Virus record (IMG/VR): IMGVR_UViG_3300041411_000260
Location: 1-28,784 of that record
DNA: 28,784 nucleotides
DNA from: a virus
Direction: 5' to 3' (one strand)
This document shows, piece by piece, positions 13,235 to 21,393 of this stretch. Within the stretch, counting starts at the first letter, position 1; every line of letters starts with the position of its first letter. The position numbers and the translations under genes were made by a program. Below the pieces are notes generated by a model, which ran no database searches, was not told the origin of the DNA, and saw nothing but the letters and a program-made list of their open reading frames with translations.

Positions 13235-14500
13235 CTAAATGCTTTGCATTAGCTTAGAGTTTTCTCTGTCAACTGCCCGCTTTGCCGTCCTCTCACTCGC
13301 ATACAACCATCGCAACCGCCGCGGTCTGCTCTGATCCCCAGCCGTCACCGTCTTTTCTTTCCCGGTTTTCTTGTCGCGGTAGTACGCGATGATCCCGGTG
13401 AAATCGCCTTTGTTCTCCTCGGCCAATTCCTCAACGGTATCCTCCGGCAGCTTGCTCTCCAGCTCCAAGCTGACGGTGTAACCATTGTCCGCGCTGAGGG
13501 TGTGCTGCACATTCCCGCCATACCAGATGATTTCGTCGATCTCCGGCTTCACGCCCTGGAGCGAGTAGGTCAGTTCGGGAATCAGATCCGGCCGCCCCAT
13601 GGCCAAGGTGTAGCTGAGGGTGGCGCTGCCGCGTTGCAGACGGTTGAACTCGGCCCGAGCGGCGCGCAAGGCTGACTGGCGGTCGCTGAATGTGTGGCGC
13701 AGGTCCTTGAGGTTTTCTCCGCCGCCGGCAACGGCTTCCTGCTTCTTGGCGCTGTTTACATCATAGAAGTAGGCCCGCACACCGTCGTAGCTGTCGCGGT
13801 CGGCTTGCAGGTAGCGGTGCTGATCACCGTCGGCACGAGTGAGGGTGATGTGCGGCAGTTCGGCGCCGCTGGCGGTCTTGCCGCCGCCGGCTGGCAGGCA
13901 CAGTAAGCAGCCGGCCTTGACGGTGACTACGGCGTCGAATTCCTCGCCGACACGGCTGATCAGGTTGGCGTCAGATTCGTTGGCCTGGTCGAGCTGCAGG
14001 ATGGGTAATCCGTCAAGAGCGCCGGCGATGGTCGCGGTTAGGCCGTTGCCCAAGGCGATGTCGCCCAGGACGTCTCCGAGTGTGGTGTTGCTCCAGCTGC
14101 GTTCGCGTTTGGTCTTCAGGCCCTTGCGCAGATCCGCCGAGCGGGCGCGAATGCTCAGCACGTCTGGAGCACCGCTGTGTTCGGTTTCGTCGACGGTGTA
14201 GGTGCCTTTGTCGACCAGGCCGGTGTCGCTCCATCCGAGCCAGAGCCGAATCACGGCGCCTTTGGATGGAATGGCCAGCAGGCCGTCGTGGTCGCTGAGG
14301 GTGAGGCTCAGTTGATCGGCCTCGATGCCACGGTTATCGGTCAGGTCCAGGCTCATCAGCCGCGGGCTGATCAGTTTGGCGATGTCGTTACCGTCGACGG
14401 TGATGCGGAACGCCGGCACTGGGTAGGAGGCCTCGCGACGGTAGCGTTCGGTCGTGCCATTCAGGAAACCGGTGACGCGGGAAAGGGCGGCATCGATCAC
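13235..14500 (-). CDS. D: Tail/late control protein gpD
   Basis: P2 gpD-family baseplate-hub protein (421 residues; 387 in P2), the tail-tube-end component analogous to T4 gp27 on which the spike gpV sits. Features include the N-terminal ITVDGNDIAKLISPRLMSLD, and the long OB-like segments with SLTLSDHDG and RLWLGW that mark the family. Start is GTG at 14500, overlapping the U stop as GTGA. It is the last gene of the FI-FII-E-T-U-D operon; in P2 the ogr gene follows, but here the TIR-caspase operon does. Confidence 0.92.
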   Translation of the reverse strand: MIDAALSRVTGFLNGTTERYRREASYPVPAFRITVDGNDIAKLISPRLMSLDLTDNRGIEADQLSLTLSDHDGLLAIPSKGAVIRLWLGWSDTGLVDKGTYTVDETEHSGAPDVLSIRARSADLRKGLKTKRERSWSNTTLGDVLGDIALGNGLTATIAGALDGLPILQLDQANESDANLISRVGEEFDAVVTVKAGCLLCLPAGGGKTASGAELPHITLTRADGDQHRYLQADRDSYDGVRAYFYDVNSAKKQEAVAGGGENLKDLRHTFSDRQSALRAARAEFNRLQRGSATLSYTLAMGRPDLIPELTYSLQGVKPEIDEIIWYGGNVQHTLSADNGYTVSLELESKLPEDTVEELAEENKGDFTGIIAYYRDKKTGKEKTVTAGDQSRPRRLRWLYASERTAKRAVDRENSKLMQSI

Positions 14501-14937
14501 AGCAACGACCTCATGATGCCAACCCCTGCGCTGGTACCTGCGCCGATCAGGTCGATGCGGTCATCGTCGATGCGCTTGAGGCTGAGGGTGAATTCGATAC
14601 GCCGTGGCGTGCCGTCGCGGAAAAAGAGGGTCTTTGTTTCGCTCAGGCTCTCGATGATCCACAGACCGTAGATGCGGCCGCTGCCCTCGACCATCGGCCA
14701 GGCTTTGCCTGTGTTGGCCATCAGGCGCAGGGCGTCGAGGCTGAGGGCACTGCCGGCCAGTTCCGGGAGGATGATGCCGGGGAGGGTGATCGAATCGTCA
14801 CCACGCCCGACAAATTGTCGGGCCGGTGCGGCGCCGACGCGATTACTGCTTGCATGGCGCCATTCGGTCTGGCGTTGCAGCTCCTGGTAGGCGGCGGTGG
14901 ACAGGCTGAAGACGAACATGCCCAGGGCAAGCATCAT
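14497..14937 (-). CDS. U: Tail completion protein gpU
   Basis: P2 gpU-family protein, 146 residues (159 in P2), needed to finish the tail at its head-proximal end. Recognisable are LALGMFVFSLSTAAYQEL at the start and the IYGLWIIESLSETKTLFFRDGTPR...FTLSLKR core typical of the family. GGAG stands 9 nt before the ATG at 14937; a second ATG at 14934 is possible. It starts 7 nt after the tape measure gene ends and overlaps D. Confidence 0.9.
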   Translation of the reverse strand: MMLALGMFVFSLSTAAYQELQRQTEWRHASSNRVGAAPARQFVGRGDDSITLPGIILPELAGSALSLDALRLMANTGKAWPMVEGSGRIYGLWIIESLSETKTLFFRDGTPRRIEFTLSLKRIDDDRIDLIGAGTSAGVGIMRSLL

Positions 14938-14943
14938 GGGTGA

Positions 14944-17667
14944 TTACTCCAGATCGGACAGTTTGCTGCGCTGGCGGGCGCTTTTTTCGCTGGCGATGCG
15001 TGCCAGCTCCGCACGCACGGCGCGGCTGATCGCCTGTGCGTCCATGCCCGGGGTGGTGTGAATGTTGATTTCGTAGTTGTCGTGGCTGTCATAAGCGGCG
15101 GCCGGTGCCGGACTGATCGGCGCCCGATCATCGATCGACACTGAAGACGATGCAGCGGCTCCGGTGGGCAGCTGCGGTAAACCGATGGCGCCCAGCGGCC
15201 CCGCAACGGCGCCGAGTGCTTTCTGACCGGCTGACGCAACTTGTTTGCCCATGTCGGTGATGGCACCCAACGGGCCGTCTTGACCACCTTGCAGACCTTG
15301 GGTCAGGCCGGCCATGGTGAAACCGCCCAACGCGGTGAACACGCGGGACGGGCTGTGGATACCGAGTTTCTCTTTGAACATGCTGATGGCCGAATCAGCG
15401 ACTGAGCTGACGGCGCTTTTTATCTGCCCCAGTCCGGCCAGCAAGCCGTTGACCAAGCCGTTGACGATCATGTTGCCGAACTCGGTAAAACGGCTGGGTA
15501 GATCCACGCCCAGATAGTTCAGCACGCCGGCAAAGGCCTGATAGATCAGGCCGATGGGGCTGAAGTCGGCGAGGGTGTTGAGGATACCGCCGATACCGCT
15601 ACTGAAGCCGGCTTTGATTTCGGTCCAGGCGTTGGTGAAGTAGAGTTTCACTGCATCCCAATTTTTATAAATCAGGTAGGCCGCGCCTGCGAGTACCGCG
15701 ACCACGGCTGCGATGGCGAGCACTACGGGGTTGGCCGCCAGGCCCCAGAGCGCAATGCTCACGGTGCGCAATGCGGTCAGCAGGGCACCGCCCATCGTGC
15801 TGGCCAACAGCCGAACCCCTTGCGCGAGCATTGGGAAGGCATTGCGAGCCAGACCGGTCAGCGTAGGGGCGAGCTTCTGCATCACCCGCAGTGTGCCACC
15901 ACTCTGCATGCCGAACATGGCCATGCCGTAGCGCACCACGGCGAAGGGGCCGAGCAAGCTCGCCAGGGTCAGTGCCAGCCCACCGAACACGAACGACAGG
16001 CCAGCCACCAATGCCACGACCTTGACCAAGCCACCTGCGAGTTTCGGATTCTCCCTGGCCCAGGCACCTACCTTGTTGGCCATCTCGCCCAAGGTGCTGA
16101 TCAGCTCTTTCAGCTCGGGCGCAACGGCGGCGCCAAACTCGGCCATAGCGTTGGTGAAGCTGCCTTCGGCTGCTTCCATGACGTTGGTCAGGGTGCTGAG
16201 CTGTTCGTTGACACGGGTGCGCAGGTCGGCCTGGTTCGAAAGCTTCTGTTGGACCTCTTTGTAACCCGCCAACCCCTTGTTCATCATCGTGTTCAGGGTA
16301 GTCATGGTTTCGGAGTCGTCCCCGAACAGATCTTTGATGGTCTCCGTGCGGTCTTCGTCGTTGAGCGTCTTGAGCTTTTCGACCTGGGCGAACAGGTTCT
16401 CCAGACCGGCGAAGTTGCCGTCTTTGTTGGTGAAACTGAACTGGATCTTTTGGCCTTTCAACTGGCGGATCTTGTTGACGTCGTCGACCTTGTCCTTGTC
16501 TAAGCCCGCCTGAAAAATCTTCCGGTAGGCGTTACCGGCGGCACCGCCTTCCATGCCGGCCTGGTCCATCATCACCAGGAGCGGCGCCAGTTCGTTGGCC
16601 GCGTCGATGCCGGACTTTTTGATGGTGTCCATCACCGGCGCGATTTTGCTGAAGCCCTGGAGCATGTTGGTCGGGTCAACGCCCGAGTAGAAACCGCGCT
16701 GGATGGTATCCATCAGCGCCATCATGTCCTTCTCGGTGGTGCGGGTGGCATCCTGCATCTTGGCCGCGAATTCGGCCGCTTCGGCCACCGGCATTTTCAG
16801 TTGAACGCCTAGGTACGCCGCTGCCTCACCGGTACCGCCAAGAATGCTCTGCGCGCTCAAGCCCTGGCGCCGGAGCATCGTCATCATTTCCTGAAAGTCA
16901 GCCGTGGTACCTGGCAATCGGTCGCCCAGTTTGGTGGCGAGGTCGGTGATCTTTTTGAAGTCCTCGGCGACCTTGCCGGTGCCGTCCATCATCGACACCT
17001 TCAGCTGCGTGGCCGAGTCTTCGTTCGGTGCAAACGCGCCAATCGCTTTGGCAATCGGGCGGCTCGCCGCATAACCCGCGCCCAAACCAGCGGCACCGTT
17101 CATGGCCATGTTGCCGGCCAGGCTCTGGGTTTTCTCCATCTTGCTGCGTTCGATTGCCAGGCGTTTTTGCTGCGCGTTCAGGGCAACCAATCGCTTGCCT
17201 TGTTCACTGATACTGGCGTTGGTGGCGCCAATCTGCTCGCGCAGCTGACGCTCATGAGTGCCAAGGTCCTTGGTGCTGATACCGGCGCTGTATAGCTTCG
17301 TGCGCAGTGTCTGGAGTTGTTCACTCTGCTGCTGGTGTTGTTCCTTGAGCTTCTGCGCCTCACGCACAGCCGTGCGGAAATCCTTGGCCATGCCCTTGGT
17401 CGGTACACCGGTGGCGGCGAACTGTTGACTGAGTGCCCGAACCTTGTCGCGAGCAGCGGTGAGGGCTAGTTCGGTCTGCTCGGCGGCAGCGCGCTGGGTG
17501 CGCCAAGCACTGACATCCTTCTGCTGGGCGTTGAGTTCCTTGAGGCGGTCGCGTGCATCCTTGAGCGCACGAGCAGCGCCGATGCTGCCCTTGTCGATGG
17601 CCTTCAGAGGTCCGCTCGCACGGTCGATGGCGTTGAGCAGTACCTGAAGTTTTAAGTCATTCGCCAT
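14944..17667 (-). CDS. T: Tail tape measure protein gpT
   Basis: A 907-residue phage tape measure protein (815 in P2) that sets tail length and is ejected with the DNA. The N-terminal third is coiled coil (ARDRLKELNAQQKDVSAWRT and similar), followed by the phage-minor-tail TP901-like region (ATQLKVSMMDGTGKVAEDFK, DATRTTEKDMMALMDTIQRG), then hydrophobic stretches at about 550-600 and 640-680 that could enter the host membrane, and a C-terminal GIHSPSRVFTALGGFT box. It starts 11 bases inside the end of the E' frame (overlap ATGGCGAATGA), as in P2. Confidence 0.95.
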   Translation of the reverse strand: MANDLKLQVLLNAIDRASGPLKAIDKGSIGAARALKDARDRLKELNAQQKDVSAWRTQRAAAEQTELALTAARDKVRALSQQFAATGVPTKGMAKDFRTAVREAQKLKEQHQQQSEQLQTLRTKLYSAGISTKDLGTHERQLREQIGATNASISEQGKRLVALNAQQKRLAIERSKMEKTQSLAGNMAMNGAAGLGAGYAASRPIAKAIGAFAPNEDSATQLKVSMMDGTGKVAEDFKKITDLATKLGDRLPGTTADFQEMMTMLRRQGLSAQSILGGTGEAAAYLGVQLKMPVAEAAEFAAKMQDATRTTEKDMMALMDTIQRGFYSGVDPTNMLQGFSKIAPVMDTIKKSGIDAANELAPLLVMMDQAGMEGGAAGNAYRKIFQAGLDKDKVDDVNKIRQLKGQKIQFSFTNKDGNFAGLENLFAQVEKLKTLNDEDRTETIKDLFGDDSETMTTLNTMMNKGLAGYKEVQQKLSNQADLRTRVNEQLSTLTNVMEAAEGSFTNAMAEFGAAVAPELKELISTLGEMANKVGAWARENPKLAGGLVKVVALVAGLSFVFGGLALTLASLLGPFAVVRYGMAMFGMQSGGTLRVMQKLAPTLTGLARNAFPMLAQGVRLLASTMGGALLTALRTVSIALWGLAANPVVLAIAAVVAVLAGAAYLIYKNWDAVKLYFTNAWTEIKAGFSSGIGGILNTLADFSPIGLIYQAFAGVLNYLGVDLPSRFTEFGNMIVNGLVNGLLAGLGQIKSAVSSVADSAISMFKEKLGIHSPSRVFTALGGFTMAGLTQGLQGGQDGPLGAITDMGKQVASAGQKALGAVAGPLGAIGLPQLPTGAAASSSVSIDDRAPISPAPAAAYDSHDNYEINIHTTPGMDAQAISRAVRAELARIASEKSARQRSKLSDLE

Positions 17668-17827
17668 CGGTGGAACTCCGCACCCTGGCGCGCTCGCGCC
17701 ACTCCATCAGTTCTTGCAAGCCCAACTGATCCATATCAGCCGGCGCCCAGTGGAAGACCACGGCCAGGTCGGCCATAGCGTCCTCTACGCAACGAGGGAT
17801 ACGTCCGTCTTCACCGACCTCTGCAAC
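17657..17827 (-). CDS. E': gpE' extension: C-terminal part of the E+E' frameshift product
   Basis: This frame is entered by -1 slippage from gene E at the T6G heptamer. It adds 56 residues (V-A-E-V-G at the start, R-V-R-S-S-T-D-G-E at the end) and makes a fusion of about 152 residues. It contains the P2 GpE-family block VFHWAPADMDQLGLQELMEW. An internal ATG at 17774-17776 could start a 39-residue protein alone, the form often annotated as 'GpE', but no good ribosome site precedes it. The E/E' pair acts as tail assembly chaperones on the tape measure protein. The stop overlaps the T start. Confidence 0.88.
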   Translation of the reverse strand, partial: VAEVGEDGRIPRCVEDAMADLAVVFHWAPADMDQLGLQELMEWRERARVRSSTDGE

Positions 17828-18114
17828 AAAAAATGAGCGACCTTGTTGCCACAGGCGAGCAGGTCGGCAGGATCCATACCTGCGGCTTCCGGCGCGGTAA
17901 TGCCTGGGGATGTGATGCGTGGCAGCACCTTGAGCAGGGAGGCGACGTCTAGGTTCAACAGGTCTATCAGGTGAACGCCACGCAGCTCGCCAGACTGCGG
18001 TTTGCGCAGGGTGAGGGTGTCGATGCTGGTTTTGCCACGGATGATCGGCGTGTCGAGGGTGACGGTGTTGTCATCGGCTGCTGGCAAGGTTTCGAGGGTT
18101 TCTTCGGATTTCAT
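17785..18114 (-). CDS. E: Tail assembly chaperone gpE
   Basis: A 109-residue P2 gpE-family tail assembly chaperone, with TLTLRKPQSGELRGVHLIDL as the recognisable core, a short helical region, and the end AHFLLQRSVKTDVSLVA translated only when no frameshift occurs. It acts with the extended E+E' product on assembly of the tape measure and tube. GGAG is 6 nt before the ATG. Lies between FII and T in the P2 order. Confidence 0.93.
   Translation of the reverse strand: MKSEETLETLPAADDNTVTLDTPIIRGKTSIDTLTLRKPQSGELRGVHLIDLLNLDVASLLKVLPRITSPGITAPEAAGMDPADLLACGNKVAHFLLQRSVKTDVSLVA
17827..17833 (-). promoter_or_regulatory. Programmed -1 frameshift site TTTTTTG
   Basis: On the minus strand the E codons CAT TTT TTG present the slippery heptamer T-TTT-TTG (X-XXY-YYZ), in the same sequence and position as the P2 E/E' T6G site, 14 codons before the E stop. 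Slippage by -1 opens the E' frame without a stop. Confidence 0.93.
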
Positions 18115-18164
18115 GGGAGGCTCCAGGGTGCAGGGTTATCCGCCCCGGTCGGGGCGGTGTAGGG

Positions 18165-18680
18165 TCAAAGGCCTATGGCGGTGCGCTGTTTTTCCAGCAT
18201 GTCCACGCCGTTGACCTTCTCGATGAAGTTGAGCAAGTCGATCTCGATGATTTCTTCGTTATCAACGATCAGCTTGTAGTAGGTGCAGGTGGTGGTGATG
18301 CTGTGTTCGGTGTCTTCACCAGGCTGGGCGTCGCCCATCTCGATGGTTTCGTGACGGCCGCGCAATACGATCTCCACCGCGCTGACTTCGCCGGTGTCGT
18401 CCTGCTGGAACGAGCCGGCGAAGCGCAGGCCAATGCCGGCGGCGTTAACGGCGCCGAACTGGCGCAGGGAAATCAGATCTAGCCCACCGGTCTTCCATTC
18501 AAACTGGATGCCGTCGTCGGAGAAGCCGAGGTCAGCCTTGACTGGGCCGTTCATACCGCCGCCGCGATAGGCTTCCATCTTGCGGCCGAGCGGGGGCAGG
18601 GCGACCGACTTCACCACGCCGACGTAGCTGTTGGCGTCGTTGAAGAGGTTCAGGTTTTTCAGTTTGCGAGGCATGGCCAT
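18165..18680 (-). CDS. FII: Major tail tube protein gpFII
   Basis: P2 gpFII-family tube protein, 171 residues (172 in P2). It forms the inner tube of the contractile tail through which DNA passes. The start AMPRKLKNLNLFNDANSYVG and the end segment VDNEEIIEIDLLNFIEKVNG match the family. GGAG is about 9 nt before the ATG. It follows the sheath gene with a 57-nt gap. Confidence 0.95.
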   Translation of the reverse strand: MAMPRKLKNLNLFNDANSYVGVVKSVALPPLGRKMEAYRGGGMNGPVKADLGFSDDGIQFEWKTGGLDLISLRQFGAVNAAGIGLRFAGSFQQDDTGEVSAVEIVLRGRHETIEMGDAQPGEDTEHSITTTCTYYKLIVDNEEIIEIDLLNFIEKVNGVDMLEKQRTAIGL

Positions 18681-18737
18681 GGCGGTGTTCTCCGGTACGC
18701 AGGCGTGGGGTCAATTCCCCCTCAGGGGAGGTCCGGT

Positions 18738-19907
18738 TCAGCTGTTAATCTTGTTGGCGAAGTTGATCAGGTAGCGGTCAGTGATGCGCTGCCGCAGCGT
18801 GAGGTCTTCCAGCGGTGGCACCGGTGTGTAGTCGTAGTCTAGGAACAGCTTGCCGGCCTTGAGGGTGTTCTTGTCGTTGATGTCTTCCGGGTACCAGCAA
18901 CTACCGCCGATCAGATAGCCTGAGGCGATCAGCTCGCGGAATTTGGCATTGATGCTCTCTATCATGTCGCGCACCAGGGACGGATTCATCGGCTTGTCGA
19001 TGGCCCACATTTGCGCCTCGGCCATGGTGTCGGCGAGGATCTGCGCGGTGCGTGTGTAGTTCTCGAAAGCGAACAACGGATCGTCGCTGCACGTCCGGCT
19101 GCCCCAGTAGCGGAAACCGCCCTCATTGATGAGGGTGGTGACCTCGTTACTGTTGAGGTAGTTGGCGTCCGTGGCGGGGTTTTGCAGATCCCAGAACACG
19201 TCGGCACTGATCCCGGTGACGCCGTTGACGGCCACGTTGGACAGGGTTTTGTGCCAGCCCACCTCTTGGTCGATCTTGGCTCGCAGACCAAGCGCGCGGG
19301 CGATGGCCGATGCCTTCACAGTCGCGCTGGTCACGGTGTCCCAGTTCTGGAAGTCCGGCCAGATCACCATCACTTCCCGGGCGCCGAAGTTTTCGCGGTA
19401 GGCGACGGCCTCTTCCTTGGTTTTGCAGTTCCAGGCGCTGACGTAGTTGAAGGCGCGCAACTGCTGGCCAATGCTGACCAGGGCGGTGGCCACCGGTTGG
19501 CTGTCGAGGCCTGGCACGCCGAGGATGCGAGGCACCATACCGACCTTGGCCTTGGCGGCGAGCAGGGCTTTCATGCCGGTGTATTTGCCATCTGCGGTGG
19601 TGGTACCGATTAACGCGCTGGTGGTTGCTGCTTCGGTTGCCCCTTCCTTGACGCGCACCACGATCACGTAGGGCTTGGTCTGGTCGGCAATGGCTTGGAG
19701 AGAGGCTGCCAGCGTGCCCTTGGTACCGGCCTTGGCAATAGCGGATTGCACGTTAGTCAACAAAACCGGTGTGTCTAGTGGGAAAGCAGTGGCATCAGCG
19801 TCTTCGGCCGTGCAAACCATGCCGATAACAGCGGTGGGGATGGTGCGGATGGGGCGGGTGCCGTCGTTGAGTTCGATGACCCGCACGCCGTGGAGATAAT
19901 CGGCCAT
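18738..19907 (-). CDS. FI: Major tail sheath protein gpFI
   Basis: P2 gpFI-family contractile sheath protein, 389 residues (396 in P2). It begins ADYLHGVRVIELNDGTRPIR and includes the sheath-type core GFRYWGSRTCSDDPLFAF and, near the end, the FLDYDYTPVPPLEDLTLRQ segment typical of sheath domains. The ATG at 19907 is chosen because AGG lies 7 nt upstream and the frame before it lacks similarity. It heads the FI-FII-E-T-U-D operon, and an Ogr-type dyad lies 77-95 nt upstream. Confidence 0.96.
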   Translation of the reverse strand: MADYLHGVRVIELNDGTRPIRTIPTAVIGMVCTAEDADATAFPLDTPVLLTNVQSAIAKAGTKGTLAASLQAIADQTKPYVIVVRVKEGATEAATTSALIGTTTADGKYTGMKALLAAKAKVGMVPRILGVPGLDSQPVATALVSIGQQLRAFNYVSAWNCKTKEEAVAYRENFGAREVMVIWPDFQNWDTVTSATVKASAIARALGLRAKIDQEVGWHKTLSNVAVNGVTGISADVFWDLQNPATDANYLNSNEVTTLINEGGFRYWGSRTCSDDPLFAFENYTRTAQILADTMAEAQMWAIDKPMNPSLVRDMIESINAKFRELIASGYLIGGSCWYPEDINDKNTLKAGKLFLDYDYTPVPPLEDLTLRQRITDRYLINFANKINS

Positions 19908-19983
19908 GGGTTTGCCTGCGCAGAGAATGGGATGACAGTGCGCAGGCTGCCGCGTGCGCGCTTGATCGGCGAGCACTGGAGAT

Positions 19984-20002
19984 TGTGAGAGCGGGGATTA
20001 CA
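19984..20002 (-). promoter_or_regulatory. Putative Ogr site of the FI late promoter
   Basis: TGT-N13-ACA at 19984-20002, with the extended form TTGT-N12-TACAGG, shared with the site in front of V. Centred 86 bp before the FI ATG, it would place a transcription start near 19938 if the P2 distance of about -55 holds. P2 sites have N12, one base shorter. Confidence 0.65.
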
Positions 20003-20068
20003 GGGAGAAGTGCTGATCTTGTCTCCTGGACCGCTTTTACGGCCCAGGGTTTGGAGCAAGGGCTGGGG

Positions 20069-20536
20069 TTAAATCGCATCCAGCTCGGCGATCACCAATT
20101 CACCAGCGGCGACCACCGCTTCGACGGTGGTCAGCTCAGCCAAAGACGCTTTGCCGCCGATGCGGGCTGCCTCGATGCGAGCCGCTACCGCCAGCCAGGA
20201 ATCACGGGCTTCAATCACCCGGTTTGCCTGCGCTTGTGGTGTGATCTGCAACGCCTCGGCTTCTGTCTTGAGCAACACGTAGTCGCTGGCATCCGCTGGT
20301 GAGCCGGCCGCGATATAGCGCTCGGCTTCGTTCGCCTTGAGCAAGTACATGGAATCCTGGCCATCGATGCGCGTGGCATTGCGTGCGCGGGCCTGTGCCA
20401 CAGCAGCATCAATCCCTTTCTGAACCTGCTCAGCCGCAGCCCCCGCCAGCACCAACACCGGGACTCCTACCGTCAACGCATCCTCGACGGTAAATGCCGA
20501 ATAAAACTGCCCTTCATATGTGAAATTAAGCCGCAT
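20069..20536 (-). CDS. Tail accessory (fibre assembly-like) protein
   Basis: A 155-residue protein with a beta-rich N-terminal part (LNFTYEGQFYSAFTVEDALT) and two helical segments (QVQKGIDAAVAQARARNATR; ANRVIEARDSWLAVAARIE). Proteins with the block YVLLKTEAEALQITPQAQANR stand behind tail fibre genes in Pseudomonas prophages, where they are thought to help fibre assembly or cap it. It is encoded right after the beta-helix-like gene and before the FI operon. The exact role is inferred from position. Confidence 0.65.
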   Translation of the reverse strand: MRLNFTYEGQFYSAFTVEDALTVGVPVLVLAGAAAEQVQKGIDAAVAQARARNATRIDGQDSMYLLKANEAERYIAAGSPADASDYVLLKTEAEALQITPQAQANRVIEARDSWLAVAARIEAARIGGKASLAELTTVEAVVAAGELVIAELDAI

Positions 20537-20550
20537 CTTTAGTCACCGAG

Positions 20551-21378
20551 TTAAACAAGATTCACGTTAGTAACGACACTTCTGGTCGCGCCATTGGAGT
20601 CAAAAACAACGCCCGTCAAATAGTCACCCGACCATTTCGCGCCAGCCGGCAAGGTATTGGATTGCGCTGCAAAAATAATCGGACTGCCGGCTGTCTCGAT
20701 TAATGGAGTGTTTTTAACCACCGGACCCACGCGGCTGATCTTGTTCAAGTACAGCGAGACGATGCCGGTTTGCCCGTTGATGGTGTGACGAGTCAGGGCG
20801 GTATCGCCCAGCTCAATCTCACACCCGGTCACATGAACCATGCCCATCGGGCGGTCATAGCGACGGAACAAGCCCGTGTAGACGTTGTTCGTCGTTGACT
20901 CGGGCTTCGAATAATTGGCCGTGCGAATGCGGATGCTCCCCAAAACAACGGTAGAACTGTCCAGCATAAAACCGGTGGTCGAGTTGTCCTGATTCCCCGC
21001 GCCGTCAGCCCCGTTCGCCTGCACGCAAATGTTGCGCAGGGTGGGCATCACCGTCTCACCCTCGGCGACAGTAATTGTCAGGTTCTTGGATGCGACGAAA
21101 ATCAAACTCTCGATCACATGTTCATGACCAAACAACCGGACGTAACCACCACCGCCGTAAGGAATGGTGTTCACGGCCTTCGCCACCGTTTTAAACGGTT
21201 TGAGTTTGTCGCCCGTGCCGGCGGCATCATCGCCAGTAATAGCGTTCACGTAGTAAGTCTTGTTCATCGCCGGGACCGCACTTATCGCAACGGCCACGGC
21301 GTCTTTAATGTTCTTCTCTTTGTCCTGAAACATTGCAACAAGGCGAGTAGTCTCAGCCAGCAGTGCCGACATGCCCAT
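20551..21378 (-). CDS. Putative beta-helix tail fibre/depolymerase-like protein
   Basis: A 275-residue protein whose centre shows pectate-lyase-like solenoid features: FKTVAKAVNTIPYGGGGYVR, then strand-rich repeats (ESLIFVASKNLTITVAEGE, STVVLGSIRIRTANYS, GIVSLYLNKISRVGP). The N-terminal helix (LLAETTRLVAMFQDKEKNIK) may be a trimerising or fibre-attachment part. Parallel beta-helix proteins in tail fibre loci bind or cleave surface polysaccharide. No catalytic residues can be named. It takes the place of P2 gpG behind H. Start at 21378 supported by GAGGAA. Confidence 0.7.
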   Translation of the reverse strand: MGMSALLAETTRLVAMFQDKEKNIKDAVAVAISAVPAMNKTYYVNAITGDDAAGTGDKLKPFKTVAKAVNTIPYGGGGYVRLFGHEHVIESLIFVASKNLTITVAEGETVMPTLRNICVQANGADGAGNQDNSTTGFMLDSSTVVLGSIRIRTANYSKPESTTNNVYTGLFRRYDRPMGMVHVTGCEIELGDTALTRHTINGQTGIVSLYLNKISRVGPVVKNTPLIETAGSPIIFAAQSNTLPAGAKWSGDYLTGVVFDSNGATRSVVTNVNLV

Positions 21379-21393
21379 AATGATTCCTCTGCT

